Shown here in pieces: positions 48,501-54,152 of a stretch of DNA of 64,000 bases. A program made the translations under genes and the position numbers. Positions within the stretch are counted from its first letter, which is position 1. Each line of letters begins with the position of its first letter. This stretch comes from Microvelia longipes (Eukaryota > Arthropoda > Insecta > Hemiptera > Veliidae): positions 52,909,540 through 52,973,539 of the forward strand of contig JACMZG010001870.1 in the NCBI GenBank assembly GCA_018340805.1, in the 5' to 3' direction. Below the pieces are notes generated by a model. It saw only the letters and a program-made list of their open reading frames with translations. It was not told the DNA's origin and did no database searches.

Positions 48501-50138
48501 TAAAGAGATTAAATAAATAAGGTAAAGTTTTACAAACCAAAAGCTGAAGAGGACGTCTGTGAAGGTTTCGACAAAGGTGAACAGTGCAAACACTATCCAG
48601 TACATCATCCATTTCACCTGAAACAAAGTGGAAAGATCAAGAAAAGCCCAATCATTCATCTGTACCCTCATCTTAATCTTGCCAATTAGAGCCTCTAAAA
48701 ACTAATCTAACAAGGGTGGTTCCATATTGTGTCATATATAAACAAATCACACATAGAAGGAATGCAGTGCCCTTCCCCAAGACACCAAACATTTAACTAT
48801 GCTTTTCTTAATTCCTTTGAAACTTTTAATTTAACTATTTATTCCAGTGATATTTTCACCTTACAACCACAGCACTCTGTTTTATCAAAAGGAATAACTT
48901 TTTTCAACAAAGAAATATTTTGATTTACTCTTTAAAAGAAAGGAAGTCTTTGTTTAATTTTAATGCAAGAGGAAATATTTAAGAACTTAGTAAAGATTTG
49001 TTGGTTGGGGAAACTTAGCTCTATGATATTTTGTGGACCCGTTGAACCCTCTCCATCAGAATAGTATTATAATATTCTCTAAATACTAATACAGATATAA
49101 TTCCTGGACCAGATGGTTTTTCCAGGCAGGGCAACAGTCACTATATCTTAACTAATAAGATATACTCGTATCAGTGAATTACTTTATTAGTTGCCCTGCC
49201 GGCAGACAATGGTGTTGAATGAAACTGGTCCAGGGGTATCTGGTAGCTGCGGCTTCAGTTGCTTCATCAACTCAAAGTAAATAGAACCACTCGAACCAAT
49301 GGTAGCAATTATAAAACATTCTATAAATTATTTTTATATAATTCTGTATTCATCCAAATAAATATCTCTTATACCTAGATTTCAAAAAGTAACAAATAAT
49401 ATTTGTAAAGATATAGACATTTTCAATTCTTCACTATACAGTTTAAGATTATACAATAGAATAGTATAATACAATTAAGTTTAATTCAGTTAGTTTAAGT
49501 TGTCTTTGTGATTCTCTTTTATTGTTTAACCTTTTTTATTTGGATGTCACTCTTTTATTTTAATATCTTTTTAGTCTCAACTGCCCTTGATATATGTTTT
49601 TGTGCTGTTTTTTTTTTCTTTCTAATAATATTAATAGTTAAAATAGTAGTCATTTTAATTTAAAATTCGTGAGTACGTGCACTCACTGTTATTTACTTAA
49701 ATTTTTAATAATGTTGCAGCTTTCAGGTATCTTATTTTAGTTTTCATCTTGAAGAAATTAGAAATTATTCTTTAATCCATTTTATTATGTTTTTTTCTTT
49801 TTAAGATGACAATTGTTTTTAACTTATATTTACAGTTAATTCTTTTAAATTTTATAATTTCTTTTTTTCCAAATTTTATTTTAATATTTTCTTTTAAAAA
49901 ATATTATATGTTTTTACATGTATAATTAACTATAAATTGGGCTTAAAACCCGTTTTTGTATAAATAAATAAATTCTCTCAAACATGTTACATCTCAGCTT
50001 ATTTACTCTAAAAGGAAACCTTCAACTCAATTTGAACCAAACTTGGATAAGAGGTAAAAACTCACATATTCCTTGACATCTCTGGTTCTGACAGCTTTGT
50101 ACGATGAATATGCGGGGTACAGAGTTCCAAATGCTAAG
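21833..50138 (-). CDS. REEP1-4-type receptor expression-enhancing protein, 5' partial
   Basis: Eight exons join as 50138-50066, 48617-48538, 47670-47550, 44350-44237, 25639-25492, 25010-24893, 23009-22826 and 22285-21833. They give 429 residues and a TAA stop, with every splice phase matching. Residues 1-90 form the TB2/DP1/HVA22 domain: [14 protein letters not shown], then [25 protein letters not shown] and [10 protein letters not shown], the family's hallmark segments that insert as hairpins in the ER membrane. Residues 92-129 match the conserved [14 protein letters not shown] amphipathic region. From 130 on the tail is rich in Ser, Arg and Asp, with a proline-rich patch (APPPPSG, 387-393) and a final ESDV. 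REEP1-4 proteins bind microtubules and shape ER tubules. The first exon was not found and probably lies outside the window. The gene spans more than 28 kb because of transposon-filled introns. Confidence 0.93.
22286..22825 (-). other. REEP intron before the terminal exon
   Basis: This 540-bp AT-rich intron runs from donor GTGAGT to acceptor GTGTAG. No repeat or exon was recognised in it. Confidence 0.7.
22826..23009 (-). CDS. REEP exon 8, Ser/Arg-rich tail
   Basis: The acceptor TGTTCTAG completes a split Ser codon with the previous exon (AG|T). The exon contributes 61 residues, including [13 protein letters not shown], a segment typical of REEP1-4 tails, and an Arg/Ser-rich block ([10 protein letters not shown]). 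The donor is GAT|GTGAGT, phase 0. From here the transcript can join the exon at 22285 or, in principle, the candidate exon at 15006. Confidence 0.9.
24359..24780. repeat. 46-bp minisatellite of hairpins in a REEP intron
   Basis: About nine copies of a 46-bp unit. Each unit contains GACTGGAGTCC and, 12 bases later, its exact complement GGACTCCAGTC, followed by TCCATCATTCTT. One copy is shortened near 24520. The array ends about 110 bp from the donor of the exon at 24893, inside the 1.9-kb intron 23010-24892. As RNA it would form a row of 11-bp stems. Confidence 0.95.
24893..25010 (-). CDS. REEP exon 7
   Basis: Acceptor TTAATAG, donor AG|GTAACT. The first two bases complete a Glu codon begun in the previous exon, and the last two begin the Ser codon finished in the next. 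The peptide includes [10 protein letters not shown], a basic Ser/Arg patch that could be a phosphorylation or microtubule-contact region, followed by [15 protein letters not shown]. Confidence 0.88.
25492..25639 (-). CDS. REEP exon 6
   Basis: Acceptor TTACAG, donor AAAG|GTATGT. The exon begins in phase 0 with [18 protein letters not shown], close to the GGGG..DQLRRSYS-DL segment conserved in REEP1-4 after the membrane domain. It continues with a Pro/Ser/Asp-rich linker and encodes 49 residues plus one base. It is separated from the previous exon by the 18.6-kb intron. Confidence 0.92.
25640..26754 (-). other. REEP large intron, 3' part, nothing recognised
   Basis: AT-rich intronic DNA next to the acceptor of the exon at 25639. 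No repeat pair or exon was supported. Confidence 0.5.
26755..27160 (-). repeat. Dispersed repeat family E, copy 1
   Basis: Read on the minus strand, this copy carries GGAAAAGTATTGTG, a GTGTGTGTGTG run and CTATTGGTGGTCAATTGATC. It is clearly homologous to 60000-60395 and, more weakly, to 30597 and 33275. No protein was recognised. The family's class is unknown. Confidence 0.7.
27161..28251. other. Intronic DNA, nothing recognised
   Basis: There is no exon or repeat pair beyond a short inverted segment around 27750-27830 (ACACCAAGTTTGACTTTCC against GGAAAGGCAAAGTTGGTGT). Confidence 0.4.
28252..28387. repeat. 32-bp minisatellite, about four copies
   Basis: The unit is AACCCCTGATGTTAGGTTTA plus CTTAAAACCTAC. 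The first copy has a partial duplication of AACCTAACAACC, and GATGTT alternates with GTTGTT. Confidence 0.9.
28388..29487. other. Intronic DNA, nothing recognised
   Basis: AT-rich, with no supported exon. Several short repeats of GGAGTTTATGAA and similar words occur, which are not enough for a repeat call. Confidence 0.4.
29488..29500. repeat. Target-site duplication, left copy
   Basis: AAGGAGTGTTATT is repeated exactly at 29773-29785. Confidence 0.85.
29501..29772 (-). mobile_element. Retroposed SINE-like element with poly(A), minus strand
   Basis: A T-rich run (poly(A) tail of a minus-strand copy) begins directly after the left 13-bp target duplication. The body ends at the right duplication. 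The body contains repeated CTAGnTNAGTC-type words and ends before the tail with GGGTTAAAGCGT. It is much richer in G+C than its surroundings. No polymerase III boxes were certain, so it may be a SINE, a LINE 3' end or a processed transcript. Direction of insertion is clear. Confidence 0.8.
29773..29785. repeat. Target-site duplication, right copy
   Basis: AAGGAGTGTTATT, identical to the left copy, closes the 272-bp retroposed insert. Confidence 0.85.
29843..29937. repeat. CA-rich microsatellite and TA-rich hairpin
   Basis: A (CA)n/(TA)n run is followed by an inverted repeat, TTGTAATTTTGTCTATATAT and its near complement, centred at about 29912. Confidence 0.8.
30597..31290 (+). repeat. Dispersed repeat family E, copy 2
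   Basis: It carries GGAAAAGTATTGTG, TTTATGCTAGAGAGTT and ATGATGACTC, then CAGCATTGAGTGTG, GGGTGACCA and GCGAAGCGAGTCTGA near its end. The order is the same at 33275-34140. A related terminal segment with GCGAAGCGAGTCCGA lies at 63600-63745. Confidence 0.65.
31331..31502. mobile_element. 172-bp MITE, copy 1
   Basis: TIRs of about 45 bp include AAAATCAGTTAACAGCATGG on the left and the complementary segment AAAATCAGTTGACAGCATGG on the right. The core has GGGCGTGGTTTAACAT and TCATTGGCTCCC. A 176-bp relative is at 57348-57523. Ends are TA-rich, as in Tc1/mariner-type MITEs, but the superfamily is not proven. Confidence 0.85.
31732..32437. mobile_element. TIR element, copy 2
   Basis: A second member of the family at 7339. 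The left end GGAAAATTTGGATTC and the right end's complement GGAAAAGTTTGGATTC are followed by inverted blocks containing GCTGCGGCGGACC on both sides. The interior is alignable with copy 1, for example CTTGCGATAATCGAATCC near the right end. No transposase was recognised. Confidence 0.75.
32438..33274. other. Intronic DNA with a short hairpin and an ambiguous minus ORF
   Basis: An inverted repeat with GGGTGGTATTT arms lies at about 32605-32645. A 66-codon minus-strand ORF at 32975-33175 (start [14 protein letters not shown]) is hydrophobic at its N terminus but matches nothing recognised and lacks splice or promoter evidence. TTCTTCTAAATAGTTG is directly repeated near 32971 and 33037. Confidence 0.35.
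33275..34140 (+). repeat. Dispersed repeat family E, copy 3, interrupted by microsatellite
   Basis: GGAAAAGTTATTGTTTGCAC starts the copy. A (TG)n then (TA)n microsatellite (33400-33560) fills the place of the GTGTGTG run in other copies. TGTTTATGCTAGAGAGTTGA, then GAGCATTGAGTGTGG and a GTGAAGCAAGTCTGAG end motif, follow in the family's order. Confidence 0.65.
33471..33560. repeat. (TA)n microsatellite
   Basis: About 90 bp of nearly pure TA dinucleotide with two phase breaks. ORFs reading Tyr-Ile repeats here are artefacts. Confidence 0.95.
34141..35133. other. Intronic DNA, nothing recognised
   Basis: AT-rich. Contains a (TTTA)n tract at about 34168-34195 and no supported exon. Confidence 0.4.
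35134..35170. repeat. Perfect palindrome, 18-bp arms
   Basis: TATATCCATCAGTCAGTC, a single T, then the exact complement. It is separated by only nine bases from a second perfect palindrome. Confidence 0.95.
35180..35224. repeat. Perfect palindrome, 22-bp arms
   Basis: TGTGTCTGATTTATTGAGCC and two more bases, a single T, then the exact complement. GTCAGTCAG lies between the two palindromes and repeats part of the first. Confidence 0.95.
35515..35639. mobile_element. 125-bp MITE-like inverted repeat
   Basis: Ends are ATAGAGATGGCAGTG and its complement CACTGCCATCTCTAT. The right end, ACACTGCCATCTCTATGTA, is repeated exactly at 44179-44197, where no matching left end was seen. Confidence 0.6.
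35708..35720. repeat. Target-site duplication, left copy (foldback B)
   Basis: ATTTTCATAAATA is repeated exactly at 36125-36137. Confidence 0.75.
35721..36124. mobile_element. Foldback element B
   Basis: Arms of about 170 bp (35723 inward and 36087 inward) meet at about 35905. They contain CTCAATGAGCACGACGAGCC and TTGCCCCGCCTGCTGATGAT. The right side continues 37 bp past the arm with a single-copy tail, TTGCTTCTTCAACTTGCGGT, ending at the 13-bp target duplication. The right arm carries CTGATGATGGCGTTATGCC followed by GAAACC, the left arm its inverted copy. Part of the element recurs in degraded form at 49100-49290. No protein is encoded. Confidence 0.85.
36125..36137. repeat. Target-site duplication, right copy (foldback B)
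   Basis: ATTTTCATAAATA, identical to 35708-35720, fixes the right edge of the element beyond its inverted arm. Confidence 0.75.
36138..36725. other. Intronic AT-rich DNA, nothing recognised
   Basis: No exon or repeat pair was seen. Many AAAATAAA-type words occur. Confidence 0.4.
36726..36929 (-). CDS. Unrecognised minus-strand ORF, possible orphan or fossil exon
   Basis: Sixty-seven codons are open before a TAA stop. The peptide contains [19 protein letters not shown], a KKK cluster, an acidic run DEDSDSD and [13 protein letters not shown]. Composition is clearly richer in G+C than the surrounding intron and codon use is varied. In the same frame, upstream of one TGA (36930-36932), lies a strongly hydrophobic stretch ([20 protein letters not shown]), as if a membrane segment preceded a charged cytosolic tail. 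The first Met inside the open part is in GDMTD. It could be a terminal exon of an unknown gene, an alternative exon, or a pseudogene. No family was recognised. Confidence 0.3.
   Translation of the reverse strand, partial: HIKNFGTNEAGDMTDALKKPNPEKVQKKKIMKDEDSDSDLMPHDMHDIGSLDSYLTRSKNTQRSKPF
37476..37487. repeat. Target-site duplication of LINE A, left copy
   Basis: AAAGCATTACTT occurs here and at 43150-43161. The three leading As overlap the poly(A) at the right side, so at least the nine bases GCATTACTT are certain. Confidence 0.85.
37650..38578 (+). pseudogene. LINE A ORF1, Gag-like nucleic-acid-binding protein
   Basis: 248 residues are open from Met at 37650, then one frameshift near 38390 leads into the frame ending at 38578. 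Three Cys/His motifs end the domain: [14 protein letters not shown] (a canonical CX2CX4HX4C knuckle), [12 protein letters not shown]...C, and [16 protein letters not shown] after the frameshift. The middle ([20 protein letters not shown]) has the VRGV...E-I-L layout common in ORF1 proteins of jockey/I-type elements. ORF1 binds the element RNA. A short further ORF (38548-38739) may be its continuation. Confidence 0.88.
38922..42649 (+). pseudogene. LINE A ORF2: endonuclease, reverse transcriptase, RNase H
   Basis: Read across several frames. The endonuclease is seen in [10 protein letters not shown] (about 39000), [23 protein letters not shown] (39369-39410) and SNHLPI (about 39599-39620). The reverse transcriptase is seen in [18 protein letters not shown] (about 40460-40515), [10 protein letters not shown] (about 40836-40865) and FADDILIYT (about 40931-40957). 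RNase H is seen in FTDGSK (about 41801), CDNQG and [14 protein letters not shown] (to about 42165). A Cys/His end motif, [18 protein letters not shown], lies at 42445-42500, and the stop is TAG at 42647-42649. More than ten frame changes break it, often in A- or T-runs. It copies the element RNA at nicked target DNA in intact relatives. Confidence 0.9.
38951..39011. repeat. 61-bp palindrome inside the start of LINE A ORF2
   Basis: CCACTGCAGTGTCTTGAATG, continuing for ten more bases, is followed after one T by its complement, with two mismatches in 30 bp. Both strands therefore read nearly the same peptide. The right half ([13 protein letters not shown]) is the genuine beginning of the endonuclease. 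The left half looks like an inverted copy of it. Confidence 0.85.
43150..43161. repeat. Target-site duplication of LINE A, right copy
   Basis: It follows the poly(A) tail and matches 37476-37487. Confidence 0.85.
43162..44236. other. REEP large intron, 5' part
   Basis: AT-rich intronic DNA next to the donor of the exon at 44237. It contains the lone MITE end ACACTGCCATCTCTATGTA (44179-44197) and no exon. Confidence 0.5.
44237..44350 (-). CDS. REEP exon 5, post-membrane amphipathic region
   Basis: The acceptor TTTTTCTCAG is followed by 38 codons, phase 0 at both ends, with donor AAG|GTAATT. The peptide [19 protein letters not shown] continues to QTALK. The EID-YL-QAKEKGY segment is characteristic of REEP1-4 and forms the amphipathic helix after the second membrane hairpin. 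Confidence 0.93.
44351..46389. other. REEP intron 4-5, first part
   Basis: Contains a (GA)n tract (44774-44797) and a TTGCTGTCTA...TAGACAGCAA hairpin (about 44888-44913). No exon was recognised. Confidence 0.5.
46390..46868. mobile_element. 479-bp MITE with 51-bp TIRs in a REEP intron
   Basis: Left end GGTATACGGTGCACCCTGTT and right end AACAGGGTGCACCGTATACC continue as inverted repeats for 51 bp with one mismatch, up to ATATTTTTAGTT. The interior is T-rich, with degenerate direct repeats of the form TTTTNTGTTTTT. No target duplication is obvious and no ORF is present. The near-perfect TIRs suggest a fairly recent insertion. Confidence 0.9.
46869..47549. other. REEP intron 4-5, part next to the exon at 47550
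   Basis: AT-rich, with no exon or repeat pair recognised. Confidence 0.45.
47550..47670 (-). CDS. REEP exon 4, second membrane hairpin
   Basis: The acceptor TGTTAG is followed by a G completing the Trp codon, then [20 protein letters not shown] and [20 protein letters not shown], with donor AAT|GTGAGT in phase 0. FPFYYE-K, WLLSP-TKGS-LYR-FVHP are diagnostic for REEP1-4 and fit the second hydrophobic hairpin plus its cytosolic continuation. Confidence 0.95.
48538..48617 (-). CDS. REEP exon 3, first hairpin and ETFTD motif
   Basis: The acceptor TTTCAG is followed in phase 0 by [20 protein letters not shown] and DVLFSF, ending with TG of a split Trp codon. The donor, TG|GTTTGT, is weaker than consensus at +3. 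[12 protein letters not shown] and ETFTD are family hallmarks. A longer read-through ORF across the donor is not coding. Confidence 0.95.
48618..50065. other. REEP intron 2-3 with a degraded foldback B relative
   Basis: Mostly AT-rich. At about 49100-49290 it holds ATTCCTGGACCAGATGG, an inverted pair CCAGGCAGGGCAAC / GTTGCCCTGCCGG, GAAACTGGTCCAGG and a TTGCTTCATCAACT...AGTAAATAGAACC tail, matching foldback B in the same order. Confidence 0.6.
50066..50138 (-). CDS. REEP exon 2, first complete exon in the window
   Basis: The acceptor TGTTACAG is followed by C (the last base of a split codon) and 24 codons reading [20 protein letters not shown] and VKEY, with donor TAT|GTGAGT in phase 0. [13 protein letters not shown] is the N-terminal hallmark of the family. 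The missing exon 1 should end with two bases of the split codon and encode an M-I-S-type start of about 11-12 residues. Confidence 0.95.
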
Positions 50139-51134
50139 CTGTAACAGACAAACCAAACCTGCATTAAAGTACAAGAAACATCTCATTTTATCACGGCAGA
50201 GGGAGGAGCCGCATACCAATACCAATTAGGTATTTAAAACAATACCAATTTTAATAAAAGGTTTTTAAAAATGTGTTTTACATGTGAATAAACATTTCTT
50301 ACATCTGTGGGCCAGGGTATGGGTTAGGGTGCGGGTCAGAGTGTGGGTTATGGTGCCTATTAGGGTGTGGGTAGGTATAGAGTTTTAGCAGAGTTTAACT
50401 ATTCACAAAAACATAATGTCATTAAAAAAATTGTTGATATATTTGGAAATTGTTAAACTTGGACACAATCGGAAATATTCACAACTTGAATTAAGACACG
50501 ATAACTAAAATTAAGAGTTTGGTCTTTATTCTGACGGCAATGGTGATGCCTCACATTAGGTTGAGTGTGTTTTATTCTGAGGATACTGGTGATGGCCTCA
50601 CATTAGTGCTTTGTGTATAAATATAATTTTTGTGGAGTTTTTTTTGTACTCTTTTCTTGGTTTCATAGTAAAACCTTTATTCCTTTACATAAATAGTTCT
50701 TAAAATATAATATATAAAATAATACGAGCGACCAGGAGAGTGGGGTCATAATAACATCTTATGAGCATGACTTGCAACTACAAAGGTCTTATGATTGCAT
50801 GCAAACACCTAACTCAGCTACGAGTAACATGCTTGCATGCATCCGGGACAATTTTAATAAAAAACAATCTTTCTTAAACTACCCCTATCCATAAACTCTT
50901 TTAAAAATTCTAAATTACCTCTGTATAAGTCCTTTACCCTACCTAATTATAATACCTAACCCTCTGTTTCACAGTAAAATAAGTTGCAAGTTTCTAATAA
51001 CAGGGAAATTTAGACAAGCTTTATTAGAACTAGAAAAGTGTTTAGAATAACTCTTTAAGAGGATAAAACAGAATTATGGAACACATAACAGTAATATGTG
51101 TTTCAGGTTGTATAAATGTTAAACCAAACCTTGG
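50139..51134. other. DNA upstream of REEP exon 2, nothing recognised
   Basis: Presumably intron 1. It contains a short degenerate array of GGGTTAGGGTGCGGGT-type words (about 50310-50375) and no candidate first exon. Confidence 0.45.
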
Positions 51135-51661
51135 AATAATACTATATATAGAAGGAGCACAGGACCGTAAACACAATGTAATTCCACTGATAACACGAAA
51201 GCCGGTTGACTGGTGGACTTAAGTAGGGGTATCACCCTAACAACAAAACATTATTTTAAATATTTGTCATAAATATCTATTAATGAAGAAAGATCGTAAA
51301 AAACAAATATAACTTAAAACACCAGCTGAGTATTTAATAAAACCGGTCTTAGATGGCAAAAGGATAGCGGAATACAAGAATCTAAATTTAGTTGACGAGG
51401 ACTACTTTTAATATAATTTTAATTAATACATTAAACTACAATTTAAAATGCTTAAAATATTGTAATGCACCAATATTTATATTATTATTGTATGAATAAT
51501 TAATCATTAATTAATAATATAACATAATAATTCAGCAACCGGAAGTATTGCCAACTTTTTTTTAGAAAATTGTATATTGTTAGGGTGGCAGCATTACCTA
51601 GTTGCACCAGTGAACCGGCTTTCGTATTATCAGTAGTGCTCCTTCTATATATAGTATTATT
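51135..51661. mobile_element. 527-bp TIR element with an asymmetric arm
   Basis: Outer TIRs are AATAATACTATATATAGAAG and its complement (26 bp in all). Inner inverted blocks are ACTGATAACACGAAAGCCGG on the left and CCGGCTTTCGTATTATCAGT on the right, followed by CACCCTAACAA / TTGTTAGGGTG. The left arm carries about 24 extra bases (AGGACCGTAAACACAATG and more) between outer and inner blocks. No transposase. Confidence 0.85.
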
Positions 51662-52330
51662 TTAAGAACCAAACAATTAACTCCTCTCCTATGAGAGGAG
51701 CAATGTAATCCCAACACTCGGGTACAGGGTCCCTCACAACTTTTCCTCTCTACATCAGATTCCCTACCACTCATCCTTAATGTTCACTACTCACCTCAAC
51801 ATAGGCGATTCTAAGGGGGGGCTAAAGCCCCCATGGTTTAAAATTAGTCCCCCCCCCCCCTCCAAGAAAAACATATTTTTAGCTACTAAATCTAAAATTA
51901 AATTTAATTTATCTAAAATATATTAATAAAATAAATAATGAAATAAAATATATTTATTTATCATATAAAATATACTTAATCAATAAATAATCAATTAATA
52001 CTATATTGTTTCTATTTTTAATTAGTTTAGTTAGCAACCAAAGGTTACCAATCAATAAAATCTACTATTTTACTTAAAAGTTAAATAGGAAGATAAGTAA
52101 TATAGAAAAATATTAGATCCTAAGAGTTTTACCTACAATCCCCTATGGACCTCACTCTATGCTGCTTAACTGCTATAATCCAGAAAAAAACCATAAATAT
52201 ACTTGCCATATTCAAATGACACTTACTAAAGGGATATACTTGCACCAAATTTCAACTCAATTGCATTATTTTCTGTTTTATTACAATTGTTTAAAAAACA
52301 AGTCATTCTGCTAGATAAAAATAATAAACT
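51662..52330. other. AT-rich DNA, nothing recognised
   Basis: A 12-C tract lies at 51849-51860. No exon or repeat pair was found. Confidence 0.4.
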
Positions 52331-52771
52331 CAGCTTGTTTTATAGGCAATCTGCATGAAGGGTCATCTTGTTTTTTATAGGCAAATCTGCCATTACCATG
52401 AATCAGCTTGTTTTTATAGGCAAATCTGCCATTACCATGAAGTCAGCTGTTTTTAAGGCAATCTGCCGCATTGCCATTACCATGAACAGCTTGTTTTATA
52501 GGCAAATCTGTGAAGTCAGCTTGTTTTTATAGGCAAATCTGCCATTACCATGAAGTCAGCTTGTTTTATAGGCAAATCTCCATTACATGAAGTCAGCAGC
52601 TTGTTTTATAGGCAAATCTGCCATTACCATGAAGTCAGCTTGTTTTTATAGGCAAATCTGCCATTACCATGAAGCTTGTTTTTATAGGCAAATCTGCCAT
52701 TGCAGCTTGTTTTATAAGGAAAGCTTGTTTATAGGCAAATCTGCATGAAGTCAATAGGCAATCACTTTACT
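52331..52771. repeat. 40-bp minisatellite with heavy indel variation
   Basis: The unit AGCTTGTTTTTATAGGCAAA, then TCTGCCATTACCATGAAGTC, is repeated about 11 times. Many copies are shortened, missing CCATTACCATGAAGTC or single bases, much as in the satellite at the window start. Confidence 0.9.
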
Positions 52772-52810
52772 TGTTAACACACGAGCTAAACGGCAATATA
52801 ATTAATTTAA

Positions 52811-53055
52811 GCCTACCACCTCCGTGGTCCAGGTTAAAATGTCAGTATTCATACTGACTAGACATCACAGAGGTCTGGGGTTCAAATCACAGGTTACGTT
52901 TTCAGATTATATAAAATTATTCTTAAATAATTTGTTGCCAACTTTAGAATGGACTTGGAGAGCAACGGTGTTCTACCACCTGAAGTTGTCACCGCAGGGG
53001 TTATTTCTGATGAGCCACAAGAAACAGGCATCATCATCATCATTATTATTATTAT
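52811..53055 (+). mobile_element. tRNA-derived SINE
   Basis: The head reads CCTCCGTGGTCCAGG (A-box-like) and, about 45 bases on, GGTCTGGGGTTCAAATC (B-box-like GGTTCAAATC), with the spacing of a polymerase III tRNA promoter. A body of about 140 bp follows, and the tail is (ATC)n(ATT)n (about 53029-53055), as in many insect SINEs. No clear target duplication was seen. An ORF across it is incidental. Confidence 0.75.
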
Positions 53056-53930
53056 GTAGGGTTATTGGATGATTTGTAACTTGTTTTTACTGAAAGTAAA
53101 ATGACTGCCAGTAAAATGAATCATTTCTTTCTCGTTTAGAATATGTTTTTTTAAATTTTATCTAATTTATTATCTAATTAGTCCCATTTTTATGCTATCA
53201 CAATGCTTTCTACTCTTTAAACAAGATAGGATAGCAAATCATCAAAAAACCGACAGACTATTCAGCTGGAAACAGACACAACATTTACACGGGTACTGAG
53301 AAAAGTAAAATAAACAGAGTTTTAGAGTCAGAGTACGTAAAGTAAACAGGCAAGAGGAAACATACCAGTGTTGTTTATTCAATCAGACCAAACTCATTGG
53401 AAAAGCAACAATAAGAAAACATGCATAGTAATGATCCACTAAAGCAACACATCCTGTCATCAAATCAAGTTATTATGCTTGTGCAATAATAACTACAACT
53501 ATTATATCATTTATTTATATAAATATATTCTAGTGGAAAAATATAATTTGACTAAATGTTTAGCAAATATATACATACTTAACACACACACACACATGTA
53601 TATATATATACACAAAATATTTGGGAGTGAGAGTAATGCATTGGATTCAATATAACTTGAAAACAGCTATACATATAATCCAAATACACAATGAAGGATT
53701 TTTGCCGATCATTGAGTTTGTATAAAAATTAGAGTAGAATCAATAGGAAAACAAGCATCCCACCCAGATCTGATTATTCTTTGTGTCCTGTTAAAAGACA
53801 TGGCAGTGTTACAATCATACCAACAAAACAAGTGTTTCGTGCTTCATTGATTCTGTAGTGTGTAGAGGAACCCTGATACACTAACAGGAATAAACTGAAT
53901 TCGGTTTTATCAATGAAACTGAAAACTAAA
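53056..53930. other. DNA without a recognised gene
   Basis: AT-rich, with a CA/TA microsatellite at about 53582-53612. No exon was supported. Confidence 0.4.
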
Positions 53931-54152
53931 ATCAAACTGTGTTGTTATCATCCACCAAACTAGAATGGCAAAATCAAACTCTGTTGTTATCATCCACCAG
54001 ACTGGAATGGCAAAATCAAACTGTGCCATTATCATTCACCAAACTTGAATGGCACAACTAAACTGTGTAGTTGAAACCACACGTCTGTGTTGTTTTATCA
54101 ATCAAACTGGAATGGAAGAACCTAGCCATGTTGTTTTTATCTATCAAACTGA
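53931..54152. repeat. 42-bp minisatellite, four to five copies
   Basis: The unit contains ATCAAACTGTGTTGTTATCA, then TCCACCAAACTAGAATGGCAAA. The first three copies are regular and the later ones diverge and change length. Confidence 0.88.

Noticed and set aside
48414..48671. 85-residue minus-strand ORF treated as one protein
   Set aside because: Only 48617-48538 is REEP exon 3. The rest reads through intron sequence on both sides.
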